A DNA stretch of 64,000 bases from an uncultured Hyphomicrobiaceae bacterium (GTDB lineage Bacteria; Pseudomonadota; Alphaproteobacteria; Rhizobiales; CAMYJA01). The notes below the pieces were generated by a model, which was not told the origin of the DNA, did not search any database, and saw nothing but the letters and a program-made list of their open reading frames with translations. The stretch covers positions 267,880 through 331,879 of the forward strand of contig CAMYJA010000002.1 of the NCBI GenBank assembly GCA_947258705.1. The letters are read 5' to 3'. The position numbers were made by a program, and so were the translations under genes. Below, piece by piece: positions 9,000 through 18,867 of the stretch (positions are counted from its first letter, which is position 1; every line of letters starts with the position of its first letter).

Positions 9000-10391
9000 T
9001 CACTTACCAATGCAGAAGCTTGCGAAGAGATCGTCCAGCACGTCCTCGACATCGATACGGCCGGTGATGCGGCCGATGGCGTGTGCCGCCCGGCGCAGAT
9101 CTTCGGCGCGCAGCTCCAATTCGCGTCCGGGGCTCTCGAGAAACAGGTCTATGGACCGCGCACATTCGTTTAAATGATCGCGGTGGCGGGCCCTGGTAAT
9201 GACGGGGGCCTCCTCTTGAGCCATGCCGCTTTCCGCCGAGCCGGTGATCAGGGATATCAGCGCATCCATACCCTCGCCGGTTTTGGCAGACACGTATAAT
9301 GCGGGTGTTTCGGGTAATTCGGGTAATTCTGGCCCATCCGCCGATGTGGCCTGCCCGGCTTTGCCCACTAGGTCCGATTTATTGGCGATGGTGACGATGT
9401 TTCGGCCCGCAAGTTCCTGCGGCCCGTTTTCGGCCCCGCCGGAGGTCCCCGCCTCCGTTACCCAGATAATCAAATCGGCGTCTTTGGCGTGTTTCAGGCT
9501 GCGGGACATGCCTTCGCGTTCTATGTCCGACACGCCCTCCGATGCCCTGATGCCGGCCGTATCCGTGATCAGCACCGGCCAGCCCTGGAGGTCGAGAAAA
9601 ACCTGGATGGCATCCCGGGTCGTTCCCGCCTCAGAGGATGTGATGGCCGCATCGCGGCGGGCCAGGCTGTTGAGCAGGCTGGATTTGCCGACATTGGGCG
9701 GTCCCGCCAGGACGACGCGGTAGCCGTCGCGGATGATTTCACCGCTTCTTTGCGCCTCAATATGGTGCTCGATTTCCGATTTCAGGGTTTTCAGGATGGC
9801 CGTGGCCTGGCCGATGGCCGCCACGCTGACATCTTCCTCGTCGGAAAAATCGATTTCGGCCTCGATCAGCGCCTGGGCCCTGATTAATTCGTGACGCCAG
9901 CCCTCATAGATCGCGGAAAGGCCGCCACCCATCTGCCGCAGGGCCTGTTTGCGCTGCGCTTCGGTTTCGGCATTAATCAGATCGGCAAGGCCTTCCGTTT
10001 CAGTTAGATCGAGCTTGCCGCTTTGAAAGGCGCGCCGGGTGAACTCTCCGGGATCTGCCGCGCGTAGATGCGGTTCGTCCTCAAGCATGTCGATGAGGCC
10101 CGAAATGACGGCCCGGCCGCCATGGGCATGTAGTTCGGCGACATCTTCCCCCGTGAAGCTGCCGGGCCCTGGAAACCACAGCAACAAACCGCGGTCAATG
10201 ACCTCGTCCGTCGCAGGATTGCGAAAGGCCTTTAGGCCTGCCTTGCGCGGTTGCGGCAATGATCCGCATATGCGCGAGATCACCTCGCGCGCATGGGGGC
10301 CCGAAATACGGATCACGGCCACGCCGGATTTGCCGCGGCCCGATGACAGGGCAAATATTGTATCGTTGCCGGAATTGATGGTTTTGCTCAT
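9000..10391 (-). CDS. mnmE: tRNA modification GTPase MnmE (TrmE)
   Basis: Partner of MnmG in U34 modification. The ATG at 10391 gives MSKTINSGNDTIFALSSGRG and 463 residues, a normal length; the frame stays open another 34 codons upstream, but that extension is unlike the family. The formyl-THF-binding N-domain is followed by the G domain with P-loop GPPNVGKSSLLN, DTAGIR and NKSD. The protein ends with the catalytic CIGK. Confidence 0.96.
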   Translation of the reverse strand: MSKTINSGNDTIFALSSGRGKSGVAVIRISGPHAREVISRICGSLPQPRKAGLKAFRNPATDEVIDRGLLLWFPGPGSFTGEDVAELHAHGGRAVISGLIDMLEDEPHLRAADPGEFTRRAFQSGKLDLTETEGLADLINAETEAQRKQALRQMGGGLSAIYEGWRHELIRAQALIEAEIDFSDEEDVSVAAIGQATAILKTLKSEIEHHIEAQRSGEIIRDGYRVVLAGPPNVGKSSLLNSLARRDAAITSSEAGTTRDAIQVFLDLQGWPVLITDTAGIRASEGVSDIEREGMSRSLKHAKDADLIIWVTEAGTSGGAENGPQELAGRNIVTIANKSDLVGKAGQATSADGPELPELPETPALYVSAKTGEGMDALISLITGSAESGMAQEEAPVITRARHRDHLNECARSIDLFLESPGRELELRAEDLRRAAHAIGRITGRIDVEDVLDDLFASFCIGK

Positions 10392-10548
10392 TCTTCGGGT
10401 ATTGTTTTCGGTCCGGGGGTGTGTGGCCCGGTCCGGGGGATTTGTGTTCGGGCTCCGGCCCTCATTGGCGGGCACTTTGCCGTGATAGCTCATTGACCTG
10501 GGGATTGGAAGCCTCGGATTATTATGCGCAAAACGCCCGGAATTCCCA

Positions 10549-10680
10549 ATTGGAAGATTCAGGAATCCCGAAACGCGTTTTAGGAATCATCCTCCGCATT
10601 GTAGGAATCCCAATTGCCGATTCAGGAATCCCGCCTCCCCGGTCCTCCCCAAAACAGGAATCCTCAGGAATCCCGATTTA
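10549..10680. repeat. GGAATC repeat array beside parS 3
   Basis: The 423-base gap between mnmE and the thioredoxin-domain gene holds AATTCCCAATTGGAAGATTC and at least six CAGGAATC or TAGGAATC blocks, closely resembling 8839-8955. It leads into parS 3. The rest of the gap (10707-10814) shows only a likely leader of the downstream gene with GCGAGG before its ATG. Confidence 0.7.
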
Positions 10681-10690
10681 CGCAAGGGAT

Positions 10691-10706
10691 TGTTTCACGT
10701 GAAACG
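10691..10706. promoter_or_regulatory. parS site 3
   Basis: TGTTTCACGTGAAACG matches the parS consensus at 15 of 16 bases. It lies at the end of the GGAATC array upstream of the thioredoxin-domain gene. Confidence 0.93.
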
Positions 10707-10814
10707 TCATGGTTTTTGAATCGGTTAGTGAGTGCGGCTCCCGTCTTGCGGTGGCCGCCCATAAGCTTTAGGTCTTGGTCCACGATCATTCATCCTTTCA
10801 ATTTGCGAGGTCTT

Positions 10815-12851
10815 ATGAGCCACAACCGGCTTGGAGAAACCACCAGCCCGTACCTGCTGCAGCATGAAGACAATCCCGTCCATTGGTGGCCTTGGTGCTC
10901 GGAGGCCCTGGAGGCCGCGAAAGCCGAGGACAAGCCGATCCTCCTGTCGGTCGGCTATGCGGCCTGTCACTGGTGCCATGTGATGGCGCATGAAAGCTTT
11001 GAAGATGAGGCAACGGCCGAAGTGATGAACGAGCTCTTCGTCAACATCAAGGTCGACCGTGAAGAGCGTCCGGATATCGACGTGATCTATATGGCCGCCG
11101 TGCACCAGTTTGGCGAGCCCGGAGGCTGGCCATTGACGATGTTTCTGACGCCCGATGGCCGGCCGTTCTGGGGCGGCACTTATTTTCCCAAGGAAAGCAA
11201 GTTCGGCAAGCCGGCATTTACGCACGTTCTCAAGCAGATTTCGCATATCTACAAGGAGGAGCACGACAAGGTGCTCGAAAACGCCAAAGCGATCACGGCG
11301 CATCTGCAGAAAGGCGACGACGGTAGTTCAAGCGCCGGTCTTTCGCCCGGATTTCTGAAACAGGTCGCGGATAAGCTCCAGGGCGCTTTCGATCCCGTCC
11401 ATGGCGGCATTCAGGGCGCGCCCAAATTTCCTCAATACACCATTTTCTGGCTGTTATGGCGGGCGGGCATTCAGCTCGATCTTGCCGATTGCCGCAAGGC
11501 CATCGAGAATACGCTCAGCCATATTTGCCAGGGCGGGATCTATGATCATCTCGGCGGCGGGTTTGCCCGCTATTCGGTCGATGAGCGCTGGCTGGCACCG
11601 CATTTCGAAAAGATGCTCTACGACAATGCGCTTCTTCTCGAACTCCTGACGGAAGTCTGGCGCGAAACGCCGCTTCCCCTCTATGAAGCGCGGGTGCGGG
11701 AAACGATCGCATGGCTCAAACGCGAAATGATCGTGGAAGGCGGCGGATTTGCCGCTTCGCTGGATGCGGATTCGGAAGGCGAGGAAGGCCGCTTCTATGT
11801 CTGGTCGGAGGCGGAGATCGACGAAGCTCTGGATCCGGAGGACAGCACTTTTTTCAAGTCGGTTTACGATGTCAGCGGCGGCGGCAACTGGGAGGGGAAA
11901 AATATCCTCAACCGCCTCAAGGATTTCACGGCGCACAGCGTTGATGACGAGGAAAGATTGCAGGCGCTCAGATCGAAGCTTCTGGACCTGCGCGACGGCC
12001 GGGTCCGGCCCGGTTGGGACGACAAGGTTCTTGCCGACTGGAACGGCTTGATGATCGCGGCGCTGGTCCGGGCGGCGGACGTGTTTGACGAGCCCGGCTG
12101 GCGCGACCTCGCCCAATCTGCTTATGATTTCGTCAAGGCCTCGATGACGCGCGACGGCCGCCTGATACATTCCTACAGGGCCGGACGGGCCCAGGCTCCT
12201 GCGACGGCCGCGGATTACGCCAATATGATCTGGGCCGCGCTCAGGCTTCACCAGTCGAAGGGGGACCGGGTTTATCTCGATGACGCGCTTGGCTGGCTGT
12301 CGGTCCTCGACGCGCATTACTGGGACGCGGCGCGTGGCGGATATTACTTCACCGCCGACGATACGACAGATCTGATCGTGCGGACGAAATCGGCCAATGA
12401 CGACGCCCTGCCTAATGCCAACGGCACCATGATCTCGAATCTGGTGGCCCTGTCGATGCTTGCGGGCGACGTGGAACTGATGGATCGCGCCCGCGTCATT
12501 CTCGACGGTTTCGCCAATGATCTGAAAGAAAACCTCTTTTCCCATGGCGGCCTGCTGGCGGCGAGTTTCGATCTCTTTTCACCGCAGCAGATCGTCGTCC
12601 TTCAGGAAAACGGATCGGCCGAGATCGGCGGGCTGGCCCATCAGATGCGCCGCCTTTCCCTGCCGGGCGCCGTTCAGAGCATCATTGTTGATACAACTCA
12701 AATAGCCGGTGGTTCGCCCGCGTCAGGCAAAACCATGCAGGACGGCAAGCCAACGGCCTATATCTGCATTAGCGGGACGTGCTCGGCACCCGTAACGGGT
12801 AGTGACGAGCTTGTCGAAAGTTTGAGTGAACAGCGGTTGATCGGTGCGTAG
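10815..12851 (+). CDS. Thioredoxin-domain (DUF255/YyaL-like) protein
   Basis: The protein has 678 residues from the ATG at 10815, which is preceded by GCGAGG. The N-terminal thioredoxin-fold DUF255 domain carries [17 protein letters not shown] and the redox-type motif [10 protein letters not shown] long six-hairpin-like region related to N-acylglucosamine 2-epimerase/AGE folds follows, with [20 protein letters not shown] and [15 protein letters not shown]. The family is widespread, and its enzymatic role is not settled. The frame is open for 67 codons upstream through parS 3, but that part is spacer repeat. Confidence 0.9.
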   Translation: MSHNRLGETTSPYLLQHEDNPVHWWPWCSEALEAAKAEDKPILLSVGYAACHWCHVMAHESFEDEATAEVMNELFVNIKVDREERPDIDVIYMAAVHQFGEPGGWPLTMFLTPDGRPFWGGTYFPKESKFGKPAFTHVLKQISHIYKEEHDKVLENAKAITAHLQKGDDGSSSAGLSPGFLKQVADKLQGAFDPVHGGIQGAPKFPQYTIFWLLWRAGIQLDLADCRKAIENTLSHICQGGIYDHLGGGFARYSVDERWLAPHFEKMLYDNALLLELLTEVWRETPLPLYEARVRETIAWLKREMIVEGGGFAASLDADSEGEEGRFYVWSEAEIDEALDPEDSTFFKSVYDVSGGGNWEGKNILNRLKDFTAHSVDDEERLQALRSKLLDLRDGRVRPGWDDKVLADWNGLMIAALVRAADVFDEPGWRDLAQSAYDFVKASMTRDGRLIHSYRAGRAQAPATAADYANMIWAALRLHQSKGDRVYLDDALGWLSVLDAHYWDAARGGYYFTADDTTDLIVRTKSANDDALPNANGTMISNLVALSMLAGDVELMDRARVILDGFANDLKENLFSHGGLLAASFDLFSPQQIVVLQENGSAEIGGLAHQMRRLSLPGAVQSIIVDTTQIAGGSPASGKTMQDGKPTAYICISGTCSAPVTGSDELVESLSEQRLIGA

Positions 12852-12859
12852 AGAATGCA

Positions 12860-13005
12860 GCTTCAAGAACGCAACCTCATGGTGAGGAGGCGCAACGCGC
12901 CGTCTCGACCCATTGGCGGCAAAGAAACCGATTGGAGCTTCTCAGCCCATCCTTCGAGACGACATGGGCCAGTCTTGGCCCATGTCCCTCAGGATGAGGT
13001 GGTGT
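12860..13005. repeat. REP-type double hairpin, copy 1
   Basis: The spacer between the thioredoxin-domain gene and rho holds CCTCATGGTGAGGAGGCG facing CGCCGTCTCGACCCAT, then CCATCCTTCGAGACGACATG facing CATGTCCCTCAGGATGAGG. The same two-hairpin layout with different loops occurs at 31768-31915, and a half copy at 63779-63836. This class of dispersed palindrome is common in Alphaproteobacteria. Confidence 0.75.
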
Positions 13006-13098
13006 TCGGTAAGAAGGAAAATACAGCGAGCCACAATGCCTGCCCTAAAACCGGGCGTAGGTTTCACCTACGCCCCGAATGTTCATGCAGGATTCGCT

Positions 13099-14364
13099 TT
13101 ATGTATTCATACTGTCGAAGAACTCGTCATTGTTCTTGGTCTGCTTGAGCTTGTCGAGCAGGAATTCAACACCGTCCATCGTGCCCATGGGATTGAGAAT
13201 GCGCCTGAGCACATACATCTTCTTGAGCTGATCCTCGGGCACGAGCAGCTCTTCCTTGCGGGTGCCGGATTTGGCGATGTCGATGGCGGGGAATATGCGT
13301 TTATCGGCGACCTTGCGGTCAAGTATGATTTCCGAGTTGCCCGTTCCCTTGAATTCCTCGAAAATAACCTCGTCCATGCGGCTGCCGGTATCGATCAGCG
13401 CCGTTGCGATGATGGTGAGGGAGCCGCCCTCTTCGATGTTGCGCGCGGCGCCAAAGAAGCGTTTTGGCCGTTGCAGCGCGTTTGAATCGACCCCGCCCGT
13501 GAGCACCTTGCCGGAGCTCGGCACCACCGTGTTATAGGCACGGCCCAGCCGCGTGATCGAATCGAGCAGGATGACGACATCGCGCTTGTGCTCGACCAGG
13601 CGTTTGGCTTTTTCAATGACCATTTCCGAAACCTGCACATGCCGTGTCGGCGGCTCGTCGAAAGTCGAGGAGACCACCTCGCCCTTGACCGAGCGCTGCA
13701 TGTCCGTCACCTCCTCGGGCCGTTCGTCGATCAGCAGAACGATGACAAAGCATTCCGGGTGGTTGGCCGTGATCGAATGGGCGATATTTTGCAGGATCAC
13801 GGTTTTACCGGTCCTTGGCGGCGCCACGATCAGACCGCGCTGACCCTTGCCGAGCGGCGCCACAATATCGATGACACGGCCGGATTTATCCTTCAACGTG
13901 GGGTCGTCGATTTCCATCTCCATCCATTCATCGGGATAGAGCGGCGTCAGATTGTCGAAATGGACCTTGTGGCGGGCCTTGTCGGGTTCGTCGAAATTGA
14001 TCGTGTTGACCTTGAGGAGGGCAAAATAACGCTCCCCCTCCTTGGGGCTTCTGATTTCTCCTTCCACGGTGTCGCCCGTGCGCAGGCCGAAGCGCCTGAT
14101 CTGGCTCGGGGATACGTAGATATCGTCGGGTCCCGGCAGATAGTTCGCTTCGGGCGAGCGCAAAAAGCCAAAACCGTCCGGCAACACCTCGACGACGCCG
14201 ATGCCCGTGATTTCAACCTCGCGGGCCGCCAGCTGCTTGAGGATGGCGAACATCAACTCCTGCTTGCGCATGGTGCTGGCATTTTCAACCTCCACCTCCT
14301 CGGCGAAAGTGAGCAATTCGGTGGGACTCTTGATCTTGAGCTCTTCGAGCTTCATTTGTTGCAT
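13099..14364 (-). CDS. rho: Transcription termination factor Rho
   Basis: Hexameric RNA helicase that ends transcription. The protein has 421 residues, the standard length. The N-terminal cold-shock-like RNA-binding part has [22 protein letters not shown], interrupted in places. The Walker A is [14 protein letters not shown], and [12 protein letters not shown] is the Walker B/R-loop region. It starts [10 protein letters not shown]; an internal ATG three codons in is an alternative. It is the first gene after the hemE-hemJ block on this strand. Confidence 0.97.
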   Translation of the reverse strand: MQQMKLEELKIKSPTELLTFAEEVEVENASTMRKQELMFAILKQLAAREVEITGIGVVEVLPDGFGFLRSPEANYLPGPDDIYVSPSQIRRFGLRTGDTVEGEIRSPKEGERYFALLKVNTINFDEPDKARHKVHFDNLTPLYPDEWMEMEIDDPTLKDKSGRVIDIVAPLGKGQRGLIVAPPRTGKTVILQNIAHSITANHPECFVIVLLIDERPEEVTDMQRSVKGEVVSSTFDEPPTRHVQVSEMVIEKAKRLVEHKRDVVILLDSITRLGRAYNTVVPSSGKVLTGGVDSNALQRPKRFFGAARNIEEGGSLTIIATALIDTGSRMDEVIFEEFKGTGNSEIILDRKVADKRIFPAIDIAKSGTRKEELLVPEDQLKKMYVLRRILNPMGTMDGVEFLLDKLKQTKNNDEFFDSMNT

Positions 14365-14468
14365 TGGGAGAACTCCGCGTGGGCTGTTGCAGCCGATAGG
14401 TAGAAGCAGGAGATGATAACCTGCGAATGGTGGGGTATTTTTGCCTGGAAAAGGCGAAATCCGAAGAT

Positions 14469-14570
14469 CGGCCGGACCCGGGAACTCGACCGGACTTGGT
14501 TGGGACTTAAGTCCGGTTCAATCCCGGACTCGTCCGGACTGGTCCGGAATTATCCGGGTCTTGGCGATTT
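14469..14570. repeat. TCCGGA-type short repeats in the rho-hemJ spacer
   Basis: The 283-base spacer upstream of rho contains the perfect palindrome GGACTTAAGTCC and a run of about 10-base units (CGGACTCGTC, CGGACTGGTC, CGGAATTATC). It may be part of the rho leader, which is autoregulated in many bacteria, or a slippage array. No gene is visible. Confidence 0.55.
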
Positions 14571-14647
14571 ACAAGTCTATATATCAAAGTCGGGCCTGAA
14601 ACGGAAGACGATAGTTGACCTAATTTGCGGCCCTTGAGGATTTTATG

Positions 14648-15070
14648 TCACGAAAACGGTTTGACGACGACCAGGATGACGATAAACGCCATCAGAACTG
14701 TCGGAACTTCATTGGCGAGGCGGTAGAATTTCTCGCTTTTTTGATTGTTGTCAGAAGCGAAATCGCGCGCCCAGCGCACCGTCAGATGGTAATAATAGGT
14801 CATCAGGACCACAAGCGCGAATTTCAGCAGAAACCATGGTTCAAACCAGATGTCCTGCATATAGGCGAGTATGAGACCGAGCGCCCAGGTGACGACGCTG
14901 GCCGGTGCCATGATTATCCTCAAGAGCCGCTTTTCCATGATCTTGAAGGTTTCCGATTGTCTGGAACCGGGTTCGGCCTGGCAGTGATAGACGAAAAGCC
15001 GTGGGAGATAAAAAAGTCCTGCCATCCAGGCGATTACGGCCATGATGTGCAACGCCTTCAACCAGAGCAT
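14648..15070 (-). CDS. hemJ: Protoporphyrinogen IX oxidase HemJ
   Basis: Membrane enzyme that oxidises protoporphyrinogen IX, the penultimate heme step in bacteria lacking HemG and HemY. The protein has 140 residues with four hydrophobic segments. The conserved N-terminal LWLKALHIMAVIAWMAG carries the family histidine, and ARDFASDNNQKSEKFYRLANE is also typical. It lies 21 bases after hemE on the same strand, forming a heme-synthesis pair. Confidence 0.93.
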   Translation of the reverse strand: MLWLKALHIMAVIAWMAGLFYLPRLFVYHCQAEPGSRQSETFKIMEKRLLRIIMAPASVVTWALGLILAYMQDIWFEPWFLLKFALVVLMTYYYHLTVRWARDFASDNNQKSEKFYRLANEVPTVLMAFIVILVVVKPFS

Positions 15071-15091
15071 GGGCCTTCTCCTCGCCGCGTC

Positions 15092-16138
15092 CTAACCGGC
15101 AGCGCGAATTCTGTCGACCAGGCGCGCGACATGTTCGGGCGGCGTTTGCGGAACAATGCCATGTCCGAGATTGAATATGAACGGCTTGCCGGACATGGTT
15201 TCGAGAATCTCATCCACCCTGCGGTCGAGCGCCTCGCCGCCGGTTACCAAGAGCAGCGGATCGAGATTTCCCTGCACCGTGCCAAGCGGGCTGAGATGAT
15301 CGCGCATATAGGACAATGGCAGGGATGTATCGCATGAGATGCCGTCGACATTCGTCGCTTTCAAATAAGTTTCGTAGCCCGGTCCGGATCCGCGTGGAAA
15401 ACCGATGATGGGCAGGTTGGGGTGCTGCGACTTGATCTCTCGAACGATTCTACGGGTCGGGTCAATGGACCATTTCAAAAACTCGTCATCGGACAGGTTG
15501 CCGGCCCAGCTGTCGAAGATCTGGAGAAGGTTGACGCCGGCTTTAACCTGGCCCAGCAGATAATCGACGGACGTCGTCACGAGCAGATCGATGAGTTGTT
15601 TGAAGGCTTGCGGGTTTTGATAGGCGAACAGGCGTGTGACCGCCTGATCCACGGAACCGCGGCCGCCGACCATGTAGGTGGCGACGGTCCAGGGGGCGCC
15701 GCAAAAGCCGATCAGGGCTGTTTCTTCGGGCAGCGCCGAGCGAATGCTCGAGACGGCTTCGTAGACATGGCGGAATTTTTCTTCCACCTTGTCGGGCGTC
15801 AGCGCCTTGATGTCGTCAAGAGATTTCAACGGATCCAGACGCGGACCTTCGCCCTCGACGAATTCGAGGTGCTGGCCGAGCGCGTGGGGGACGACGAGAA
15901 TGTCCGAAAACAGAATGGCGGCGTCGAAGCCGAAACGGCGGATCGGCTGCAGGGTGACTTCGGTCGCGAATTCCGGCGAATAGCAAAGGTCGAGAAAGGA
16001 TCCCGCCTTGGCTCTGAGTTCACGGTATTCGGGCAGATAGCGGCCTGCCTGACGCATCAGCCAGACGGGGGGTATTGGGGTTGGCTGATGATTGAAGGGA
16101 TTTAAAATTGAAAAGCCGGTTGGCTGAGGTTCGGACAT
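15092..16138 (-). CDS. hemE: Uroporphyrinogen decarboxylase
   Basis: Decarboxylates uroporphyrinogen III to coproporphyrinogen III. The protein has 348 residues. The signature PPVWLMRQAGRYLPEYRE, the second signature GFCGAPWTVATYM, and FNLGHGIVPQTPPEHV near the end are all present. Its 5' end faces the candidate oriC, the arrangement described for Caulobacter and Rickettsia. Siroheme synthesis (cysG at 34 kb) draws on the same precursor, uroporphyrinogen III. Confidence 0.97.
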   Translation of the reverse strand: MSEPQPTGFSILNPFNHQPTPIPPVWLMRQAGRYLPEYRELRAKAGSFLDLCYSPEFATEVTLQPIRRFGFDAAILFSDILVVPHALGQHLEFVEGEGPRLDPLKSLDDIKALTPDKVEEKFRHVYEAVSSIRSALPEETALIGFCGAPWTVATYMVGGRGSVDQAVTRLFAYQNPQAFKQLIDLLVTTSVDYLLGQVKAGVNLLQIFDSWAGNLSDDEFLKWSIDPTRRIVREIKSQHPNLPIIGFPRGSGPGYETYLKATNVDGISCDTSLPLSYMRDHLSPLGTVQGNLDPLLLVTGGEALDRRVDEILETMSGKPFIFNLGHGIVPQTPPEHVARLVDRIRAAG

Positions 16139-16566
16139 GAAACGCTACGATGAGCCTCGTCTAAAAAAATCTAATAAATAGAATCTTATTGATTGTTGTT
16201 GTTATTGTTGTGCGTTGGATTACGGAGATTATTCGTTTTCCACCTTTCGTCAACATCTTGTTGTTGCAGGCGAAAAATAAACGTTTAAATTTCAGCTCAT
16301 TGTGGACTTTTTGCCCGGTGATGACTTGTTTAGCGCCCTTTCATGTCATAAGCACGGAATATGCGTGGTTGATAGGTTGTACTCGAACCTGGTGATAAGT
16401 GCTGGATCAGCGTGGAGGGGATGTGCATCGATGGCGCGCCTGGAAATGTTTAAAATCTGACCTCTTCGGGTGAACGTGTGGATTAAACCGATGCCTTTTG
16501 TGCACGGGGCGGTGGAGAAGAATTCAAGCCGCCGATCATTTCTTTTAATGCGGGAGTAATCCACAA
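16139..16566. other. oriC: Candidate chromosomal replication origin (oriC)
   Basis: A 428-base gene-free stretch between hemE and the PPSR gene, visibly more AT-rich than its surroundings (for example 16165-16330). TAATCCACA, one mismatch from the DnaA box TTATCCACA, occurs at 16557-16565 on the plus strand and at 16477-16485 on the minus strand. Weaker matches are at 16236-16244 and 16301-16309. The hemE-oriC-RP001(PPSR) arrangement is the established origin location in Caulobacter and Rickettsia. The nearby parABS cluster agrees. Function is inferred. Confidence 0.7.
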
Positions 16567-17406
16567 GTGACTAAGGACTTACCGAGCTATTTTCACCTGC
16601 ACCTCGTGTCCGATTCAACAGGCGAAACACTAGGAACCATTGCCAAGGCCGCCGCGGTTCAATATCCCGGCGTGCGCGCGATCGAGCATTCCTATCCTCT
16701 CGTAAGAAACCTGCGCAGAATGCAGCGGGTCATCCAGGAAATCGAAGCCGCCCCGGGGATCGTGCTTTACACGCTGGTGAACGAGGACCTCAAGACCCAT
16801 CTCGAGAAGAAGTGCGCCAAGCTGAAAATACCATGCGTTCATGTTCTCGAACACATACTACAAGTGTTCGATTCATTCCTTGGCGCAATAAAAGCGCCCA
16901 CGGTAGGTGGACAGCATCTCCTCGACAAGGCTTACTTCGAACGGATTGAAGCGCTGAATTTCGTCATGGCCCATGATGATGGCTGCCTGCCGGAAAATCT
17001 CGATGAGGCGGATATCATCATTCTCGGCATCAGCCGGACGTCGAAAACGCCGACGAGCATTTATCTCGCCAACCGGGGATACAAGACCTCCAACATGCCG
17101 ATCGTTCCCGGCGTTCCCCTGCCGGCGGAATTCGAAAAGCCGACAACCGCCTTTATTGTCGGACTGGTGGCCAGTGCGGACAGGATATCGACCATTCGCC
17201 GCAACCGGGTCTTGACCATGGCGGACCGGGATCTTGACAATTATGTCGATCGCGAACTGATTTCCGAGGAAATCCACTATTCACGCAAGATCTATTCCGA
17301 TCTCGGTTGTCCGGTTATCGACGTGACCCGCCGTTCCATTGAAGAGACGGCGGCGTCCATATTGAGGCTCTATCAGGACGCCAGGCCGGACGTTAAGAGC
17401 GATTAG
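16567..17406 (+). CDS. ppsR: Pyruvate, phosphate dikinase / PEP synthase regulatory protein (DUF299)
   Basis: Bifunctional kinase/pyrophosphorylase that switches PPDK or PEP synthase activity. The protein has 279 residues with a GTG start. The N-terminal FHLHLVSDSTGETLGTIAKA and the P-loop-like GISRTSKTPTSIYLANRG are diagnostic. This is the RP001-type gene that flanks alphaproteobacterial origins. maf follows 7 bases downstream. Confidence 0.93.
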   Translation: MTKDLPSYFHLHLVSDSTGETLGTIAKAAAVQYPGVRAIEHSYPLVRNLRRMQRVIQEIEAAPGIVLYTLVNEDLKTHLEKKCAKLKIPCVHVLEHILQVFDSFLGAIKAPTVGGQHLLDKAYFERIEALNFVMAHDDGCLPENLDEADIIILGISRTSKTPTSIYLANRGYKTSNMPIVPGVPLPAEFEKPTTAFIVGLVASADRISTIRRNRVLTMADRDLDNYVDRELISEEIHYSRKIYSDLGCPVIDVTRRSIEETAASILRLYQDARPDVKSD

Positions 17407-17413
17407 GGTTTCG

Positions 17414-18019
17414 ATGTTTCTGCAATCCACCATAGAGATCATTCTGGCCTCGGCCAGCACGGGCCGCAAGAAAATGCTGGAAGACGCCGGATTGAATTTT
17501 CGCGTTCTGCCGGCGGATGTCGATGAGGGCAGCATCATCGAGAGTCTTGAAAATGACCACATGGCGCCTTCGGATATTGCCGAGATCCTGGCCCGGACAA
17601 AAGCGGAGACGGTGAGCGCCCGAAACGTGGATGCAGCCGTAATCGGCGCCGACCAGGTGTTGTCGCTCGGCACGGAGATATTCAGGAAAGCCCGCAACAA
17701 GGAAGAAGCGGGCGAAGCGCTGCTCAAGCTGCGCGGCAGGACGCATCAACTGCATTCCGCCGTCGCGGTCGCCCGGGGCGGTGAGACGCGCTGGGCGCAT
17801 GTCGGCATGGCGGAACTTCACATGCGTGATTTTTCCGCTCAATATCTGGGGCAATATCTCGGCCATGCCGGAGACCGTATATTGCGGTCGGTCGGGTGCT
17901 ATGAGATCGAAGGGCCGGGCGTGCATCTTTTTAACGAGATCAGCGGCGACAGCTTCACCATTCGCGGCCTGCCGCTGATTTCATTGCTGAACCATCTCTA
18001 TGATGACGGAGTGTTGTGA
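17414..18019 (+). CDS. maf: Maf-family nucleotide pyrophosphatase
   Basis: Hydrolyses non-canonical or modified nucleoside triphosphates as housecleaning. The protein has 201 residues. The motif ILASASTGRKKMLEDAG at the N-terminus and GADQVLSLGTEIF in the middle are conserved. The SxSxGR loop has the form SASTGRK; most homologues have SASPRR, a modest variation. Its stop overlaps the aroE start region. Confidence 0.92.
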   Translation: MFLQSTIEIILASASTGRKKMLEDAGLNFRVLPADVDEGSIIESLENDHMAPSDIAEILARTKAETVSARNVDAAVIGADQVLSLGTEIFRKARNKEEAGEALLKLRGRTHQLHSAVAVARGGETRWAHVGMAELHMRDFSAQYLGQYLGHAGDRILRSVGCYEIEGPGVHLFNEISGDSFTIRGLPLISLLNHLYDDGVL

Positions 18020-18021
18020 CA

Positions 18022-18867
18022 ATGAGCGATCCTGTACGCGTTTGCGTCGTCGGATATCCGGTCGCTCACTCGCGCTCGCCCGTCATTCACCGGTTTTGGC
18101 TCGCGCAATATGGCATTGATGGCGTTTATGAAAAATGCGAGGTGGCGCCTGAAGATTTCGAGCGCTTTATCCGTGAATTGAAACAATCAGGTTATTCGGG
18201 GGCCAATGTGACGCTGCCCCACAAGGAAGCGGCCTTCCGCCTGGCGGATGTTGCGGACGAGGCTGCGCAAAGCGTCGGTGCCGCAAATACGCTGTGGTTC
18301 GAAGGCCGGAACCTGATCGCTTCGAATACCGATATTTACGGCTTCATGACCCATTTGAATCTTTCGTCGCCGCAATGGAATACGGCCGGCCGGCCGGTGG
18401 CGTTCCTTGGCGCCGGCGGCGCCGCGCGGGCCGTCTTGCGCGGCCTTCTCGATGCTGGCGTTTCCGAAATCAGAATATTCAACCGGACGCGCGCGCGCGC
18501 GGAAGGGCTTGCCGATTATTTTGGCAGCGCCATCAGGGTGTTCGACTGGGACGACCGATCGCAGCGCCTTGGCGATTGCGGCCTTCTCGTCAACGGAACG
18601 CAGCTCGGGATGAGCGGTGGGCCGGGTCTCGATATCGACCTGGGAACCATGCCCCGGGATGCCACGGTCTATGACATTGTCTATACGCCGCTTGAAACGC
18701 CGCTATTGGCGCAGGCGCGGTCAGAAGGGCTCAATGCGGTCGACGGTCTGGGGATGCTGTTGCATCAGGCGGTTCCGGGTTTTGAAAAATGGTTCGGCGT
18801 GCGGCCCGGCGTCACGCACGATCTCAGGGCGGCGGTGATTTCCGACCTTGAAGGCGCGTCATGCTGA
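18022..18867 (+). CDS. aroE: Shikimate dehydrogenase
   Basis: NADPH-dependent reduction of 3-dehydroshikimate. The ATG at 18022 gives 281 residues; a GTG at 18016 overlapping the maf stop is also possible. The shikimate-binding SHSRSPVIHRFWL, the catalytic-lysine segment NVTLPHKEAAF and the nucleotide-binding GAGGAARAVLRGLL are present. The stop overlaps the coaE start by 7 bases. Confidence 0.95.
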   Translation: MSDPVRVCVVGYPVAHSRSPVIHRFWLAQYGIDGVYEKCEVAPEDFERFIRELKQSGYSGANVTLPHKEAAFRLADVADEAAQSVGAANTLWFEGRNLIASNTDIYGFMTHLNLSSPQWNTAGRPVAFLGAGGAARAVLRGLLDAGVSEIRIFNRTRARAEGLADYFGSAIRVFDWDDRSQRLGDCGLLVNGTQLGMSGGPGLDIDLGTMPRDATVYDIVYTPLETPLLAQARSEGLNAVDGLGMLLHQAVPGFEKWFGVRPGVTHDLRAAVISDLEGASC

